NCBI GenBank assembly: GCA_963677505.2
Contig: CAXXWB010000015.1
Location: 1 to 34,147 of the forward strand
Direction: 5' to 3'
Length of the DNA stretch: 34,147 bases
Origin: JBGSUZ01 sp963677505
GTDB lineage: Bacteria; Bacillota; Clostridia; Peptostreptococcales; Acidaminobacteraceae
Shown: positions 15,875 to 24,286 of the stretch, piece by piece
Layout of the letters: every line of letters begins with the position of its first letter
Position numbering within the stretch: the first letter of the stretch is position 1
Notes under the pieces: generated by a model
Databases searched by the model: none
What the model saw: the letters and a program-made list of their open reading frames with translations, nothing else
What the model was told of the DNA's origin: nothing
Made by a program: the position numbers and the translations under genes

Positions 15875-16548
15875 TTTTCTTCAACCTCCAGTCTGTAACC
15901 GACTTTTCGAATGGTACCTATGTTCACATTTGAACCGAGGAAGAAAAATTTCTTTCTTAAAAAAGAGATATAGGCTTCCACGTTATTGTCCTCTGCGTTG
16001 GATGCCATGCCCCAAACTTTAATGATGATTTCTTCTTTGGGAACAATCTGCTTCGGGTAAGACATAAGGAGTTTAAGGACCTCAAACTCTTTAAAACCTA
16101 AGTGGACAGATTTGCTTCCTTTATACAAGCTGTTGTTGGATAAATTCAAGGTCAAATCCGCGAATTCCATCTCTTCCAAAATCACCTCTCCCTGTCTTCT
16201 AGAAAGGGCTCTGACTCTGGCAAGTAGTTCTTCTGGGGCAAAGGGTTTGGTCATATAATCATCTGCGCCACAGTCTAGACCAATCACTTTATCTGTAATT
16301 TCATCTTTCGCAGTCAGTAAGAGGACTGGCGTTATATTCTTTTGTGCCCTGAGAGCTTTTACAACTTCAAAGCCACTCATTTTTGGAATCATTACATCTA
16401 ATATAACGATATCGTATAAACCACTGATGGCATAGTCAAGCCCTGACGCTCCGTCGTGAACCATATCTACAATATACTTCTGTTCAGTCATGATTTGACC
16501 TAGGGCTTCTGCCAATCTGACTTCATCTTCTACTATTAATACTCTCAT
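15871..16548 (-). CDS. Response regulator, OmpR/PhoB family
   Basis: This 225-residue protein has a receiver domain with acidic pocket Glu7-Asp8, phosphorylation site Asp51 in DIVILDVMIPKMSG, Thr79 and Lys101 in MTKPFAPEELLARV. A winged-helix DNA-binding domain follows, with LGFKEFEVLKLLMSYP and the recognition helix EDNNVEAYISFLRKKF. GGAGG is 7 bases before the ATG. Such regulators bind direct repeats of 6-7 bases spaced 11 bases apart; a TTTCAG-n5-TTTCAG pair lies about 110 bases upstream of this gene, near the divergent surface operon. It is probably autoregulated and probably controls that operon, both by inference. Confidence 0.93.
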   Translation of the reverse strand: MRVLIVEDEVRLAEALGQIMTEQKYIVDMVHDGASGLDYAISGLYDIVILDVMIPKMSGFEVVKALRAQKNITPVLLLTAKDEITDKVIGLDCGADDYMTKPFAPEELLARVRALSRRQGEVILEEMEFADLTLNLSNNSLYKGSKSVHLGFKEFEVLKLLMSYPKQIVPKEEIIIKVWGMASNAEDNNVEAYISFLRKKFFFLGSNVNIGTIRKVGYRLEVEEK

Positions 16549-16644
16549 ATGTGAACCTCCAATCCGTAGGAAAAGTTATCTTTTTCAATAGTCTACATCT
16601 AATATACTACGTGGGCTCAGAATAGCATAGAAGTCTGTAATTAG

Positions 16645-16690
16645 TCTGAAATGGTTTTTTCAGAGTAATTTCAGTTACGAGGGTTAAGAT
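16645..16690 (+). promoter_or_regulatory. Candidate response-regulator boxes and promoter of the VTC operon
   Basis: TCTGAAA (16645-16651) and TTTCAGA (16658-16664) form a dyad. TTTCAG then recurs at 16669-16674, exactly 11 bases after the first (16658-16663). That TTTCAG-n5-TTTCAG tandem occupies the -35 position relative to TAAGAT (16685-16690), with 10 bases between, the layout of promoters activated by OmpR-type regulators. No consensus -35 is present, as expected for activator dependence. Confidence 0.5.
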
Positions 16691-16736
16691 AGGTTTATCA
16701 ACAAGGACACATGCCCACCAAGGCTTGAACCTAGAG

Positions 16737-16782
16737 TTCTGAAACATTTAAAACTTGAATTCAGAAACATTTGAAAAGGAGG
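16737..16782 (+). repeat. 23-bp tandem direct repeat before the VTC gene
   Basis: The segments at 16737-16753 and 16760-16776 agree at 15 of 17 bases around the shared core GAAACATTT, with a 23-base period. The second copy runs straight into the AAAGGAGG ribosome site, so a bound protein or RNA structure here could affect translation. Both contain the CTGAAA/CAGAAA motif seen further upstream. Confidence 0.55.
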
Positions 16783-16790
16783 CAACTTAA

Positions 16791-17516
16791 ATGTCAACAT
16801 ATCAAGATAGCTTTAAGCGATACGAAAAAAAATACTTATTAGATAAAAAGCAATTCAATCAGTTTAAACTTTTAACTTCTCTATATATGCAAGAGGATGA
16901 CTTCGGTACACACACCATCAACAACATTTACTATGACACAGAAGATTACACACTGATTCGAAACTCCATTGAGAAACCTATTTATAAGGAAAAACTCAGA
17001 GTGAGAAGTTATGGCATTCCTAATGCCAATGACCCCGTTTTTATAGAAATCAAGAAAAAATACAAAGGAATTGTATATAAAAGAAGAGTTCAAATGAGCT
17101 TAAACGAATCTGACCAGTACTTGCAAGAAACCCTCCCCCCTTCCAAGGACGAGCAGATTCTTCATGAAATAGATTGGTTTATGAACCATTATCACCCATC
17201 ACCAAAAGTTTTCATTGGCTATGAGCGTACTGCTTATTTTGGAAAAGAAGATCCAAATCTGAGAATCACCTTTGATCAGAACATTAGATACAGAAAATCG
17301 GATTTGGATTTGTCTAGAGGCAGCTACGGTTTCCCACTCATGAGACCAGAACAAACTTTGATGGAAATTAAAATCCCAGGCGTGATGCCCCTTTGGCTCA
17401 GTCAAATCCTCACACGTCTGGAAATTTTCCCTACTTCATTTTCCAAATACGGAAATTGTTATAAAGACCACTTAAAAGACCACGTTCACCTAGAAGGAGG
17501 CACTCGATATGCTTAA
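16791..17516 (+). CDS. VTC-domain protein (polyphosphate polymerase fold)
   Basis: The 241 residues form a single VTC domain: FKRYEKKYLL at 8-17, IYYDTEDYTLIRNSI at 46-60, the basic strand KLRVRSY at 68-74, EIKKKYKGIVYKRR at 86-99, and the closing LMEIKIPGVMPLW and PTSFSKYGNCY. In yeast this triphosphate-tunnel fold makes polyphosphate from ATP. In bacteria it is found next to DUF4956 and Cthe_2159/CotH genes, where its substrate is unknown; the basic and acidic tunnel residues are retained here, so catalysis is plausible. AAGGAGG lies 8 bases before the ATG. Its stop overlaps the DUF4956 start by 8 bases, giving coupled translation. Confidence 0.9.
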   Translation: MSTYQDSFKRYEKKYLLDKKQFNQFKLLTSLYMQEDDFGTHTINNIYYDTEDYTLIRNSIEKPIYKEKLRVRSYGIPNANDPVFIEIKKKYKGIVYKRRVQMSLNESDQYLQETLPPSKDEQILHEIDWFMNHYHPSPKVFIGYERTAYFGKEDPNLRITFDQNIRYRKSDLDLSRGSYGFPLMRPEQTLMEIKIPGVMPLWLSQILTRLEIFPTSFSKYGNCYKDHLKDHVHLEGGTRYA

Positions 17517-18189
17517 TTACTTATTAAGTTTGAACACCGCTACTGCAAGTATTACCATAGAACAACTGATATTGAACACACTGGCATCTATTGTGATTGG
17601 ACTCACCGCTGCAGGTATCTACATGTATAAAAACCGCTACAGCAAAAGCTTCGTCGTTACATTAGCACTGCTTCCAGCCATGGTCCAAATCGTCATTATG
17701 ATTGTAAACGGCAACTTAGGGACAGGGGTCGCCGTCATGGGCGCCTTTAGTTTGGTAAGGTTCAGATCCATCCCTGGAAGCGCCAAAGAAATCGGTAGCA
17801 TCTTCTTTGCTATGGCACTAGGCCTTGCAACGGGAACAGGTTATATCGCTTATGCCCTTCTCTTCCTGATTCTTGTCGGCGGTATGACACTTATACTGAA
17901 CAATACCCCCTTTGGCGAAAATAAAAGCACTGAAAAACAGCTTAAAATCACCATTCCAGAAAACCTAAATTACGAAGGTCTCTTCGATGATTTATTTAAA
18001 AAATACACTAAAGCAGCAGAACTGGTTCAAGTTAAAACCACTAATATGGGCAGCTTATTTGAACTCAGTTATGAAATAGAACTGGATAAGGGCATGGCAG
18101 AAAAAGAATTTATTGACCAAATTCGGTGTAGAAATGGCAACTTAAACATCGTCTGCGGACGGGTTGCCTGCACTAAAGAGGAATTGTAA
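17509..18189 (+). CDS. DUF4956 membrane protein
   Basis: The 226-residue protein has four or five membrane helices in its first 145 residues. The conserved DUF4956 loop lies between them: GNLGTGVAVMGAFSLVRFRSIPGSAKEIGSIFFAMALG is spread over residues about 67-105, with the key pieces GAFSLVRFRS and SAKEIG. A cytoplasmic alpha/beta domain of 75 residues follows (KQLKITIPENLNYEG to IVCGRVACTKEEL), resembling a small ferredoxin-like regulatory fold. The function is not established. The family nearly always sits next to a VTC-domain gene, so a shared membrane complex is likely. The gene is followed after about 80 bases by the lipoprotein gene. Confidence 0.9.
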   Translation: MLNYLLSLNTATASITIEQLILNTLASIVIGLTAAGIYMYKNRYSKSFVVTLALLPAMVQIVIMIVNGNLGTGVAVMGAFSLVRFRSIPGSAKEIGSIFFAMALGLATGTGYIAYALLFLILVGGMTLILNNTPFGENKSTEKQLKITIPENLNYEGLFDDLFKKYTKAAELVQVKTTNMGSLFELSYEIELDKGMAEKEFIDQIRCRNGNLNIVCGRVACTKEEL

Positions 18190-18270
18190 CGCCCCTAACA
18201 AAGAACTGAGAACTAACCATGAAGAATAACAGCCAATCACATTACCACCTATTTGAGAGGAGATTTCCAT

Positions 18271-19941
18271 ATGATTAGCAGATTTTTTAAGAATAAATTC
18301 CCAGTGTTTTTTAAGAAGACATTACCTATACTAATGTTGGCAGTATCAATTGGTTTAACAGGCTGTACAGCCAACACGACAAGTACCAGCAGTGCCGCTG
18401 CCAGCAGTACAGAAACCACCGTTTCAACCACTGCCACAGGGGAGGTTTTAGAAGCGGTCACTTCAGGCGATGAAGACGCCGACGCCACTTACAACGTTTC
18501 AGAATCTACCCTTGTCAAACTCAACGGCACCAGCATAACCGTTACAGGTTCAGGTGCTACAGCCTCTGACAGCGTTCTCACCATTTCAAAAGAAGGCACC
18601 TACATTATCAGCGGTACCCTTAAATCAGGTCAAATTATAGTCGATGCGGCTAAAGAAGAAAAAGTGCATATTGTACTAAATGGCGTGACCCTTACAAGTA
18701 ATTCTGGCCCTGGAATTTTTATTAAGACCACTGAGAAAGCCATTATTACCCTTGCAAAAGATACCGTTAATACCATCACTGACAGTAAGACTTATCCTTT
18801 AGCCGAAGGGGAAGACGAGCCAGATGCAGCCATATTCAGCAAAGAGGATGTTTCCATCAACGGCAGTGGTACGTTAAATGTCATAGGCAATTACGCCAAT
18901 GGGATTAGATCTAAAGACACTCTCCTCATCATGGACGGGACAATTAATATCACTTCAACCACCCATGGGGTCAACGGCAAAGATGCCGTAGGTGTATTCG
19001 GCGGCACACTGACAATCACCTCAGGTGAAGATGCAGTCCACTCTAGTACACAAGTTCTTGTAAATGCAGGTACACTCAACATTGCCGCCGCAGATGACGG
19101 TATCCACGCCGATTCTGTTCTTACCATAGACGGTGGTACCATCAATATTACCAAGAGTTACGAAGGCTTAGAAAGTGCTAATGTTATCATCAACAATGGT
19201 GACATAAACGTAACGGCTTCTGATGACGGCTTGAATGCAGCGGGTGGCGCTGACGGTTCTGGTCTAGACGGCAAAACTGCTGCTGAAAACCCTAGTACTG
19301 ATAGCAATTACTTTATCCAAATTAACGGCGGTACAGTTGTCGTAAGCGCAGATGGCGACGGCATTGATGCCAATGGTTCCATATATGTGACTGGCGGTAC
19401 CGTTCTAGTCAACGGTCCTACAAACAATGGCAATGGTCCACTTGACTATGATAAGGTCTGTGAGGTGACCGGTGGTACCCTTGCAATAGCAGGAAGTTCT
19501 GGCATGGCACAAGCGCCAAGTACCACTTCTACACAAAACTCAATTCTTGTTTACTATACAGAAGCCCAAAGTGCCAATACTTTAGTCAGTCTTGTAGATT
19601 CAACAGGCAAATCCATTGTGTCCTTTGCACCCTCTAAAACGTACCAATCCATTTTAATTAGTAGCCCAAGCATTACAAAAGATAAAACTTACAGCTTAAT
19701 CAACGGTGGCGAGTCCAGTGTAGCACTTAATAACAACTATGCTACAGGCGGAACCCTTACAGGAGGTACATGCCTTACAAAAATCACCATTTCAGATGTC
19801 GTCACTAAAATTTCTGACACTGGCGAAGCCGTTACAGGTGGTATGGGCGGTGGCCCTGGACAAGGTGGTGGCAAAGGTGAGCGACCTACAGGAACACCTC
19901 CAACAGGTACCCCACCATCTGATACGCCTCAAACAAATTAG
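18271..19941 (+). CDS. Cth_2159-like carbohydrate-binding beta-helix lipoprotein
   Basis: The 556-residue product has a long lipoprotein signal with the lipobox LTGC (Cys32), then a Ser/Thr-rich linker. The main part is a right-handed beta-helix-like repeat: units such as GTLNIAAADDGIHADSVLTI, GGTINITKSYEGLESANVII and GDINVTASDDGLNAAGG recur, each with DDG or DG turns suited to calcium. This matches the Cthe_2159 family (DUF4353), whose founder binds cellulose and polygalacturonate. The C-terminus is low-complexity, with GGMGGGPGQGGGKG followed by repeated TGTPP, a likely wall-spanning or protein-binding tail. GAGGAGA before the ATG at 18271 fixes the start; an in-frame TTG six codons up is not needed. 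It ends the VTC operon at a strong terminator. Confidence 0.88.
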   Translation: MISRFFKNKFPVFFKKTLPILMLAVSIGLTGCTANTTSTSSAAASSTETTVSTTATGEVLEAVTSGDEDADATYNVSESTLVKLNGTSITVTGSGATASDSVLTISKEGTYIISGTLKSGQIIVDAAKEEKVHIVLNGVTLTSNSGPGIFIKTTEKAIITLAKDTVNTITDSKTYPLAEGEDEPDAAIFSKEDVSINGSGTLNVIGNYANGIRSKDTLLIMDGTINITSTTHGVNGKDAVGVFGGTLTITSGEDAVHSSTQVLVNAGTLNIAAADDGIHADSVLTIDGGTINITKSYEGLESANVIINNGDINVTASDDGLNAAGGADGSGLDGKTAAENPSTDSNYFIQINGGTVVVSADGDGIDANGSIYVTGGTVLVNGPTNNGNGPLDYDKVCEVTGGTLAIAGSSGMAQAPSTTSTQNSILVYYTEAQSANTLVSLVDSTGKSIVSFAPSKTYQSILISSPSITKDKTYSLINGGESSVALNNNYATGGTLTGGTCLTKITISDVVTKISDTGEAVTGGMGGGPGQGGGKGERPTGTPPTGTPPSDTPQTN

Positions 19942-19971
19942 TTCTATTATTGTCACAAAATGAGATAAACA

Positions 19972-20013
19972 AAAAACGAGCTGAACACGTCCCCCCTGTT
20001 CAGCTCGTTTTTA
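19972..20013. terminator. Strong bidirectional terminator
   Basis: AAAACGAGCTGAACA pairs perfectly with TGTTCAGCTCGTTTT around a loop of nine bases, with A and T runs on the two sides. It separates the converging VTC operon and coiled-coil gene. Confidence 0.95.
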
Positions 20014-20025
20014 TATCTTCACGTT

Positions 20026-20961
20026 TTAAATATCCAACAAAAAGTTTTCAAGGGCTTCGGTAGATGCCTTTAGGGCACCTTGAGCCACTTCATACTTTTG
20101 ATTCAAGTTCTGTTTGACACTGGATAATTCTTCGTTTAACAAATTGACAGCTCTGATTTGACTTTGAATTTCTTCCCTAACTCTCATGTCTGTGAAGATA
20201 TTATCAAACCAAATATCCAAGCCCTTTGTCATAGGGTCTATGGAACCCATGTCAAAATTAATGCTCTGACCTACATCGGATAATTCTCGCTTTAAATGGC
20301 TAAGCTCTGCCGATAATTGTTTGAATTGTACTTGGGCTTCATCTATTTTATCATATTTAACCATATCGGTAATTAGACCGCCGCCACCCCAAGTGTCCCA
20401 AAAGGCCCAATCGTCAGCACTGCTTAAAGTTTTTTGAACTTGTTTTTTTGCTGTCCATGCTCTTTCACAGGCTGACAGGGCCTCTTCAATTTCAACACAT
20501 TCCGACTTGCATGCTTTTTCCTTTGAAATAAACTTCTCAAAGAGCATACGCTGTGGCGTATTGGCTGCCAATCGGTTCAGGGTTTCCATACGTTCGTGTA
20601 ACGTACTCTTGTAATTTTGAAGCTCTAGCTCAGTTTCTCGGACCTTGCCATTTAAGACGTTCAATTGCTTTTCAGCTTCACTTATTTCAAACTGATAGCT
20701 CTCAAAATCATATTTTGCTTTGAGATATTCGGACTGTTCCTTTGAAAGTTGTCCGTCATGAATCCGAATGAGTTTAAAAAATGCCGCCTTAAACGTGTCA
20801 CCTTCCAATTGCTGAACGTCTTCTTCTTCTGACTTCATATTTTGCTGTAACTTTATTGAGTTCATATTCATGTTTTCTAATAAGACTTTTTGATCTTCAT
20901 ACTTTCGCTTTAAAACATCTAAAACGGCTTCTAATTGAATACTGGATGCCAATGAAATCAC
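20026..20961 (-). CDS. Coiled-coil protein of unknown function
   Basis: The 311-residue protein is almost entirely helical with heptad-like spacing (residues 10-180 and 208-305). The two arms are broken by a short conserved-looking segment, DDWAFWDTWGGGGLITDM and VKYDKIDEAQ at 184-210, rich in Trp and Gly. That break could be the tip of an antiparallel hairpin. There is no signal peptide or membrane helix. I have an impression that the W-x-W...GGG...KxxKID pattern occurs in other uncharacterised Firmicute proteins, but cannot name a family. The start is GTG at 20959-20961 with AGGAAA 5 bases before it. It stands alone, about 40 bases after the EamA gene on the same strand, and may be co-transcribed with it. 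Confidence 0.7.
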   Translation of the reverse strand: MISLASSIQLEAVLDVLKRKYEDQKVLLENMNMNSIKLQQNMKSEEEDVQQLEGDTFKAAFFKLIRIHDGQLSKEQSEYLKAKYDFESYQFEISEAEKQLNVLNGKVRETELELQNYKSTLHERMETLNRLAANTPQRMLFEKFISKEKACKSECVEIEEALSACERAWTAKKQVQKTLSSADDWAFWDTWGGGGLITDMVKYDKIDEAQVQFKQLSAELSHLKRELSDVGQSINFDMGSIDPMTKGLDIWFDNIFTDMRVREEIQSQIRAVNLLNEELSSVKQNLNQKYEVAQGALKASTEALENFLLDI

Positions 20962-21003
20962 TCACTTTCCTATTTTACTATTGATCTAACAATTAATATA
21001 TTT

Positions 21004-21918
21004 TCATTTTACCAGTTTTTGTTTAAATTCGCTTAAAATTATGGAAAATAATATCAAAATAATACCAAATATTTTTATCAGATTGGCTGGCTCGGCAAAA
21101 ATAGTCCATGCAATTAGAACAGCACTTACCATTTCAAGAGCACTAATGACCCCAGCTTGAGACAAATTCACACCACAACTGACCCCTTTAAAATAGAAAA
21201 AATAAGCAAGCGCAGCAGGAAAAGTACCTATACCTATGGCGCCCAGAATAACTGCCCAGTTCAAGTCAATCATCAACCCGTTACCGATACAGGCTTGAGG
21301 CAGTAAAAATACAAATCCCCACAGAAAACTATAGGCAATCACAGTCATAGGCTCATAGCAGTTGAGTGCCTTCTTACTGATAGCACCCATCATTGCAAAA
21401 CTCACTGAAGATAACAAAGCCAGACCTATGCCAAGGACTGACAGTCCTCCTAAAGACATTTTACCCCCTGTCACAGCAATCCCACAGCCTAACATACATA
21501 GAATTGCAGCGCTGCCCTTAATGAGGGTCATCTTCTCTTTAAAAAATATAATGGACAGTATAAGAAAAAATACAGGAGAGGTATACAAAATTACCGCAGC
21601 ATTGGCAATGCCAATTAAGCCTACACTTTGGTAATACAACGCATTAAACCCAGCTTGGCAAAAGAGGCCTATGACCCCCGTGTATAGCAGTCCTTTTTTA
21701 TCAATTTTTAGTTGTCTCGGCCTCAAAACGGCCATGGCCAGAAACATAAGCATTGCGCCTATTCCCAGTTTTACCAACGCCACAAAAATAGCGCTGGCGC
21801 CAGACTGCATCAAAGCTTTGGCAAAAGGACCCTGTGTCCCCCATATAATTGCACCTAAGGCGATATACAATTGTCCTTTGTAATTTTGCACTGACTTTTT
21901 TTGCACTGTATTCTCCAT
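21004..21918 (-). CDS. EamA-family transporter (drug/metabolite superfamily)
   Basis: The 304-residue protein has ten predicted membrane helices arranged as two EamA halves of about 140 residues each: the first has IALGAIIWGTQGPFAKAL and NAAVILYTSPVFFLILSIIFFKEK, the second SSVSFAMMGAISKKA and SALEMVSAVLIAWTIFAEP. The paired pattern, with an acidic residue at the end of helix four and nine, is that of DMT carriers such as RhaT/YdcZ-type exporters of amino acids, nucleosides or drugs. The substrate is not predictable. GGAGGT lies 8 bases before the ATG. It follows another EamA gene by 26 bases and is likely co-transcribed with it. Confidence 0.9.
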   Translation of the reverse strand: MENTVQKKSVQNYKGQLYIALGAIIWGTQGPFAKALMQSGASAIFVALVKLGIGAMLMFLAMAVLRPRQLKIDKKGLLYTGVIGLFCQAGFNALYYQSVGLIGIANAAVILYTSPVFFLILSIIFFKEKMTLIKGSAAILCMLGCGIAVTGGKMSLGGLSVLGIGLALLSSVSFAMMGAISKKALNCYEPMTVIAYSFLWGFVFLLPQACIGNGLMIDLNWAVILGAIGIGTFPAALAYFFYFKGVSCGVNLSQAGVISALEMVSAVLIAWTIFAEPANLIKIFGIILILFSIILSEFKQKLVK

Positions 21919-21943
21919 TTATGCCAACCTCCACTTATTCTCT

Positions 21944-22813
21944 CTACTTCATATTCACAAGAATCATTGCAATCATAGTCATGAGCAATCCCCATTTAGA
22001 CCGTCTGCCAATTTCTTCTTTGAAGAAAACATGGCTTCCAAGGGAAATCACTGCGATGGCACCCGAACTATAAATTGGAAAGGCAATGGTTGCAGGAACT
22101 TGTCCTAATGCGCTGATTAAAAATACCGAAGATAGTAAATTCGGTACACCTACAATCCCTCCCGCCAGTAAATCCTTTTTAAGTGAAGACCCTGATTGAA
22201 CTTCAGATTGTCTACTTTTATATAAACTGAGGCAAAATGCTACAAAGAATACTACAAAGAGAAATAAATTCTTTTCACTGGGTTCTCCCATTTTCTGAAA
22301 CAATTTGCTGGAAAATTCCGCCATGCCTCCTGCTAAAAAAAGATAAATCAGTGATTTTTGACTTTTATTGAAAGCAGTTTGCCCTGGAACATAATTCACA
22401 TATACCATTGCCCCTACTGCCAGAAGGATTCCAAGACTTTGAATCCCGCTAGGAATTTCATGCCAAATGATTACCGACACCACCATAGGCAATAAAATAC
22501 CTAACTTTCCAAACATCCCTGATAAACTTGCACCGTTTTCTTTCACACTTTTCTGGTAAAATACAAATGACAGGAAAAAACAAAATCCTGCTGGAACCCC
22601 TATACCCAACAAGCTATCTATATGAAGGCTTGACAGACTAAAGGTGGAATGTGTCTGTAGTAAAGTCACTACATGCATAATTAAACTGACAAAAAAAGCG
22701 ACCCCATAATTGGCAGTTGTCACCCGATACCGATTATAGCTGCCGCCTTCTGTAATTTTGAAAAGCCAGGCAATAGATGCGCTTGAAAGTATTGCAAATA
22801 CTAAATAAATCAT
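21944..22813 (-). CDS. EamA-family transporter (drug/metabolite superfamily)
   Basis: This 289-residue protein also has about ten membrane helices with the two-half DMT layout: VFAILSSASIAWLFKITEG at the start, GMFGKLGILLPMVVSVIIWHEIPSG closing the first half, and SALGQVPATIAFPIYSSGAIAVISLGSHVFFKEEIGRRSK, in pieces, closing the second. It is diverged from its neighbour rather than a recent copy. GGAGGT precedes the ATG by 7 bases. It is the first gene of a unit running to 20026 and is divergent from the phosphatase operon at 22919, with which it shares a 105-base upstream region. A two-subunit carrier is possible but such pairs are usually much smaller, so two independent transporters are more likely. 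Confidence 0.88.
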   Translation of the reverse strand: MIYLVFAILSSASIAWLFKITEGGSYNRYRVTTANYGVAFFVSLIMHVVTLLQTHSTFSLSSLHIDSLLGIGVPAGFCFFLSFVFYQKSVKENGASLSGMFGKLGILLPMVVSVIIWHEIPSGIQSLGILLAVGAMVYVNYVPGQTAFNKSQKSLIYLFLAGGMAEFSSKLFQKMGEPSEKNLFLFVVFFVAFCLSLYKSRQSEVQSGSSLKKDLLAGGIVGVPNLLSSVFLISALGQVPATIAFPIYSSGAIAVISLGSHVFFKEEIGRRSKWGLLMTMIAMILVNMK

Positions 22814-22918
22814 ATGATACCTCCAAAGTTTCTGCTAAGCGAATCATAGCATAAACAAGTCCTCAATGACAATGACTAAAAACAAAATGGCAAAAGCCAA
22901 AAACAAAGGAGAATAACT

Positions 22919-23560
22919 ATGACCACAATTTTAGTGACTCGACACGGAGAAACTCAGTGGAATACCCTACGTAAAATGCAGGGACATTTGGACTCACCCC
23001 TTACAGAAATGGGAGAGAATCAAGCCGCTTGGCTTGCAGAAAGACTCAAAAGTACTAAAATAGACCATATTTACAGCAGTCCTTCTGGCAGAGCTTTTAA
23101 TACGGCTGAAATTGTAAACAAACATCAGGGCTTAAACATTGTTACCTCAGATGCCCTTAAAGAGATTTACTTAGGGGAATGGGAAGGAAAACAAGTGGTT
23201 GAAATAGAGGCCTATGACCCAGAACGCTTTTACCAGTTTTGGCATGAACCTGAGAAATTCTGTCCCAATAGTAGCGAATCTTTTGAATCGGTTATTAGTC
23301 GCAGTGGTAATTTTTTAGAGTGGGTGGCAGAAACTCACCCTAATGAAACCGTTTTATTGGTGGCCCATGCAGTGGTATTAAAAAGCATGATTGCTTATTT
23401 AAATAAAACCCCTCTCCAAAATTTCTGGGAAGGACCCTTTATGAATTCCACTTGCCTTAACTGCTTCCAAAAAAATAAAGAAGGCTGGGAAATCACTATG
23501 CTTGGCGATACCAGCCACTTTCCTATTGATGTTGAGCCTAAGTGGGTACATCCAAAATAA
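22919..23560 (+). CDS. Histidine phosphatase family protein (phosphoglycerate-mutase-like)
   Basis: The 213-residue enzyme has the RHG motif at the start (TRHGETQWN with catalytic His9), Arg58 in SSPSGRAFNTAEI, the acid Glu82 in LKEIYLGEWEGK, and the second His150 in VLLVAHAVVLK. That is a full set of branch-1 histidine-phosphatase residues, the group containing phosphoserine phosphatase, alpha-ribazole phosphatase and broad sugar phosphatases. The GEWEG form and length fit a small-molecule phosphatase rather than a true mutase. The substrate is unknown. AAGGAG precedes the ATG by 7 bases. It leads a four-gene cluster, 68 bases ahead of the next gene. Confidence 0.88.
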   Translation: MTTILVTRHGETQWNTLRKMQGHLDSPLTEMGENQAAWLAERLKSTKIDHIYSSPSGRAFNTAEIVNKHQGLNIVTSDALKEIYLGEWEGKQVVEIEAYDPERFYQFWHEPEKFCPNSSESFESVISRSGNFLEWVAETHPNETVLLVAHAVVLKSMIAYLNKTPLQNFWEGPFMNSTCLNCFQKNKEGWEITMLGDTSHFPIDVEPKWVHPK

Positions 23561-23628
23561 AGTTGAAATATATTTTTGCAATTATATTTAACAATAGGGT
23601 AATTATTCCTTATGGGAGGTAAACGACA

Positions 23629-24246
23629 TTGCATCCTTTTAAAAGAATGTACTACTTTTTGGCTGGATATGTTTATATTGACACCAGTTTGCTTGAAAAT
23701 CAAACAGCTACTGTGCTCCATATTTCCGATACGCCTCTTCGTTTCTTCCCAGCCCTAAAACGGCTGATTCGAGAGTTAAATCCAACTTATATTGTACATA
23801 CGGGAGATCTTGTGGATAATATTAAGCTTCAACTCTATCCGGGCTCCATCAATCGGTACAATCGATCGGTACAAATGTTGATTAAAATTCTAGAGACCTC
23901 CCAGGCCAAAGCAATTTATTTAGCCCTTGGCAATCACGACAGTCCAGAAAATGTAAAGCGCTTTGCGAAACGTTCTATCGTCATTGACCGAGTCGATACA
24001 GTCCACATTGAGAATGTCCCTGTCCGCATTAGCCATTACCCCAAGGCCATTCTTGAAGCCCCGTCGCAAATTAATTTCTTTGGTCACGACCTTAGTTTAG
24101 AAACCAAATTAGAAAACGGTCAATACTTTTATAATGGGATTTCAGACATCTACTTCATTGAACTCGATACCTTAAAAGCTCACTTGTTCCCTTATCCTTG
24201 GGGTACAGATGATGACAGACTTGGGAAAAAAAGAACCAGTCTATAA
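23629..24246 (+). CDS. Calcineurin-like phosphoesterase with incomplete metal site
   Basis: The 205-residue protein has the metallophosphoesterase scaffold: strand VLHISDTP at 29-36, VHTGDLVDN at 56-64, LALGNHDS at 98-105, RISHYP at 133-138 and FFGHDL at 150-155. Active members need D-x-H, GD, GNH[DE], H and GHxH. Here the first His is Pro36 and the last His is Leu155, so two metal ligands are missing while Asp34, Asp60, Asn102, His103, His136 and His153 remain. It may bind one metal, bind a nucleotide without cleaving it, or be regulatory. TTG at 23629-23631 is the start, set by GGGAGGT eight bases upstream; the next ATG is inside the protein. It is soluble. The next gene starts 40 bases later. 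Confidence 0.8.
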   Translation: MHPFKRMYYFLAGYVYIDTSLLENQTATVLHISDTPLRFFPALKRLIRELNPTYIVHTGDLVDNIKLQLYPGSINRYNRSVQMLIKILETSQAKAIYLALGNHDSPENVKRFAKRSIVIDRVDTVHIENVPVRISHYPKAILEAPSQINFFGHDLSLETKLENGQYFYNGISDIYFIELDTLKAHLFPYPWGTDDDRLGKKRTSL

Positions 24247-24286
24247 GACATATACAATGATACTAACCTACCCATAGGAGGTGCCT

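Noticed and set aside
16737..16782. Start of a CRISPR-like array
   Set aside because: Only two adjacent, imperfect copies without spacers and no cas genes; better read as regulatory repeats.
21701..21934. 77-codon minus-strand open frame over the start of the EamA gene
   Set aside because: It is an alternative frame of the EamA gene, which has the ribosome site and membrane pattern.
21004..22813. Small-multidrug-resistance type two-subunit transporter
   Set aside because: Each protein has about ten membrane helices and both EamA halves, so each is a full carrier.
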